From Enteractinococcus sp. (GTDB taxonomy: Bacteria > Actinomycetota > Actinomycetes > Actinomycetales > Micrococcaceae), in contig JAJUIX010000080.1 of NCBI GenBank assembly GCA_029267455.1, forward strand, positions 1-6,030: a stretch of DNA of 6,030 nucleotides. The letters are read 5' to 3'. This document shows, in pieces, positions 5,245 through 6,030 of this stretch. Made by a program: the position numbers and the translations under genes. Within the stretch, counting starts at the first letter, position 1, and each line of letters starts with the position of its first letter. The notes beneath the pieces are model-generated. The model had not been told where the DNA came from and made no database searches. It saw nothing but the letters and a program-made list of their open reading frames with translations.

Positions 5245-6030
5245 TTAAAGCTGGTGTCCGAGCTTGAACTCGCCCTTCTTCCAGTCCGGCATGTCTTTTT
5301 CGTCGTCGGCGCGAGTGTAGGAGAACCCATCGGCACCGATGGTTACGTCCATTTCTTTTTCCTCGGTCCGTTCGACGACCTTTTGTGGCTTACCATCCAG
5401 GTCCAGCACCAGGGAGGCGTCCGTGTACCAGGACGGTACAACCGGAGTGCCCCACCAGTCACGACGCTGATTGTCGTGGACGTCCCACGAAACAACCGGG
5501 TTGTCTGGGTCACCGGTCCAGTAGTCCTGGGTGTAGATCTCCACGCGGTGACCATCTGGATCCCGCAGGTAGAGATAGAACGCGTTCGACACACCGTGAC
5601 GGCCGGGGCCGCGCTCGATCGCATCCGAACGACGCAGCGCACCCAGCTTGTCACAGATGGCTAGGATGTTGTGCTTCTCGTGGGTGGCAAACGCGACGTG
5701 GTGCATCCGTGGGCCATCGCCACCGGTCATCGCGGTGTCATGGACGGTTGGTTTCCGACGCATCCAAGCGGCATATACCGTGCCGTCGCTGTCTGAGATT
5801 TCTTCGGTGATCCGGAAGCCCAGATCCTGCATGTAGCGGGCAGCGCGTGGCACATCCGGGGTGACCTGGTTGAAGTGATCCAACCGGACCAATTCACCGG
5901 GGATGTGCAGGTCGTAACGCCAGGCCAGCCGTTCAACATGATCGACGTCGTAGAAGAACTCATAGGGGAAGCCCAGTGGATCTTCGACGCGAACCGAGTC
6001 GCCAATACCGCGAACAAAACCATCGGCGCG
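5245..6030 (-). CDS. hpaD: 3,4-dihydroxyphenylacetate (homoprotocatechuate) 2,3-dioxygenase, 5' end outside window
   Basis: This is an extradiol ring-cleaving dioxygenase of the vicinal oxygen chelate superfamily. It converts homoprotocatechuate plus O2 to 5-carboxymethyl-2-hydroxymuconate semialdehyde in 4-hydroxyphenylacetate catabolism. The 261 visible residues correspond to about residue 104 onward of the roughly 365-residue Brevibacterium fuscum enzyme. Counting from the first visible codon, the metal ligands are H52 (RLDHFNQV), H111 (PRMHHVAF) and E164 (HRVEIYTQD), matching H155, H214 and E267. Second-sphere residues W89, H97, R140, H145, Y154 and R190 match W192, H200, R243, H248, Y257 and R293. 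All catalytic residues are therefore present. Fe(II) or Mn(II) cannot be told apart from sequence. The frame is open through position 6030. The TTG at 5892 is internal, since the preceding visible codons (GDSVRVEDPLGFPYEFFY) clearly belong to the enzyme. The rest of an hpa cluster presumably lies to the right. Confidence 0.95.
   Translation of the reverse strand, partial: RADGFVRGIGDSVRVEDPLGFPYEFFYDVDHVERLAWRYDLHIPGELVRLDHFNQVTPDVPRAARYMQDLGFRITEEISDSDGTVYAAWMRRKPTVHDTAMTGGDGPRMHHVAFATHEKHNILAICDKLGALRRSDAIERGPGRHGVSNAFYLYLRDPDGHRVEIYTQDYWTGDPDNPVVSWDVHDNQRRDWWGTPVVPSWYTDASLVLDLDGKPQKVVERTEEKEMDVTIGADGFSYTRADDEKDMPDWKKGEFKLGHQL

Noticed and set aside
5245..5892. Complete 215-residue dioxygenase starting at TTG 5892
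   Set aside because: The frame stays open to the window edge and the preceding residues match the N-terminal half of homoprotocatechuate dioxygenases, so this is an internal codon of a gene cut by the window.

Overview
The window looks like a chromosomal segment from a moderately high-GC actinobacterium, probably of the Micrococcales / Arthrobacter-Brevibacterium neighbourhood. Three things suggest this: a paired AAA+ ATPase and VWA-protein operon of the kind conserved in actinobacteria, a gene for the actinobacterial 'SCO1664 family' kinase-like protein, and an extradiol dioxygenase very close to the Brevibacterium/Arthrobacter homoprotocatechuate 2,3-dioxygenases. The taxonomic placement is inference from protein resemblance recalled without a search. 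No mobile element, CRISPR array, tRNA or rRNA was seen.

Left part (1-2510, minus strand): a two-gene operon. A Mg-chelatase/MoxR-like AAA+ ATPase (2510-1122) is followed after 9 nt by a large protein (1112 to beyond position 1) of which only the helical N-terminal 370 residues are in view. Its VWA domain is expected outside the window. The ATPase has a GTG start directly downstream of a good promoter (TCGACA, 17 nt, TACCGT), so its mRNA is probably leaderless.

Middle part (2585-4460, plus strand): three co-oriented genes, starting divergently from the ATPase across a 74-nt gap. They encode a histidine-phosphatase (phosphoglycerate-mutase-like) enzyme, an SCO1664-family PI3/4-kinase-like protein and an ASCH-domain protein. 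The first two are nearly contiguous (8 nt). In many actinobacteria a DUF3090 gene lies between them, and here it is absent.

Right part (4457-6030, minus strand): a DNA alkylation repair (AlkD-like, HEAT-repeat) gene and, upstream of it, the 3' three-quarters of hpaD (3,4-dihydroxyphenylacetate 2,3-dioxygenase). A 13-bp terminator-like hairpin separates them. The alkD-like frame is interrupted at codon 176 by TGA, yet stays open for 52 further, recognisably family-like codons, up to a stop that shares a CTAG tetranucleotide with the stop of the convergent ASCH gene. This is either a recent nonsense mutation, a sequencing error or, less likely, a recoded codon. It is the most notable feature of the window.

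Otherwise the region is ordinary actinobacterial chromosome. I did not find a clearly new multi-gene system. The candidates for undescribed biology are the phosphatase/kinase-like pair and the ATPase-VWA module, both conserved but poorly understood.
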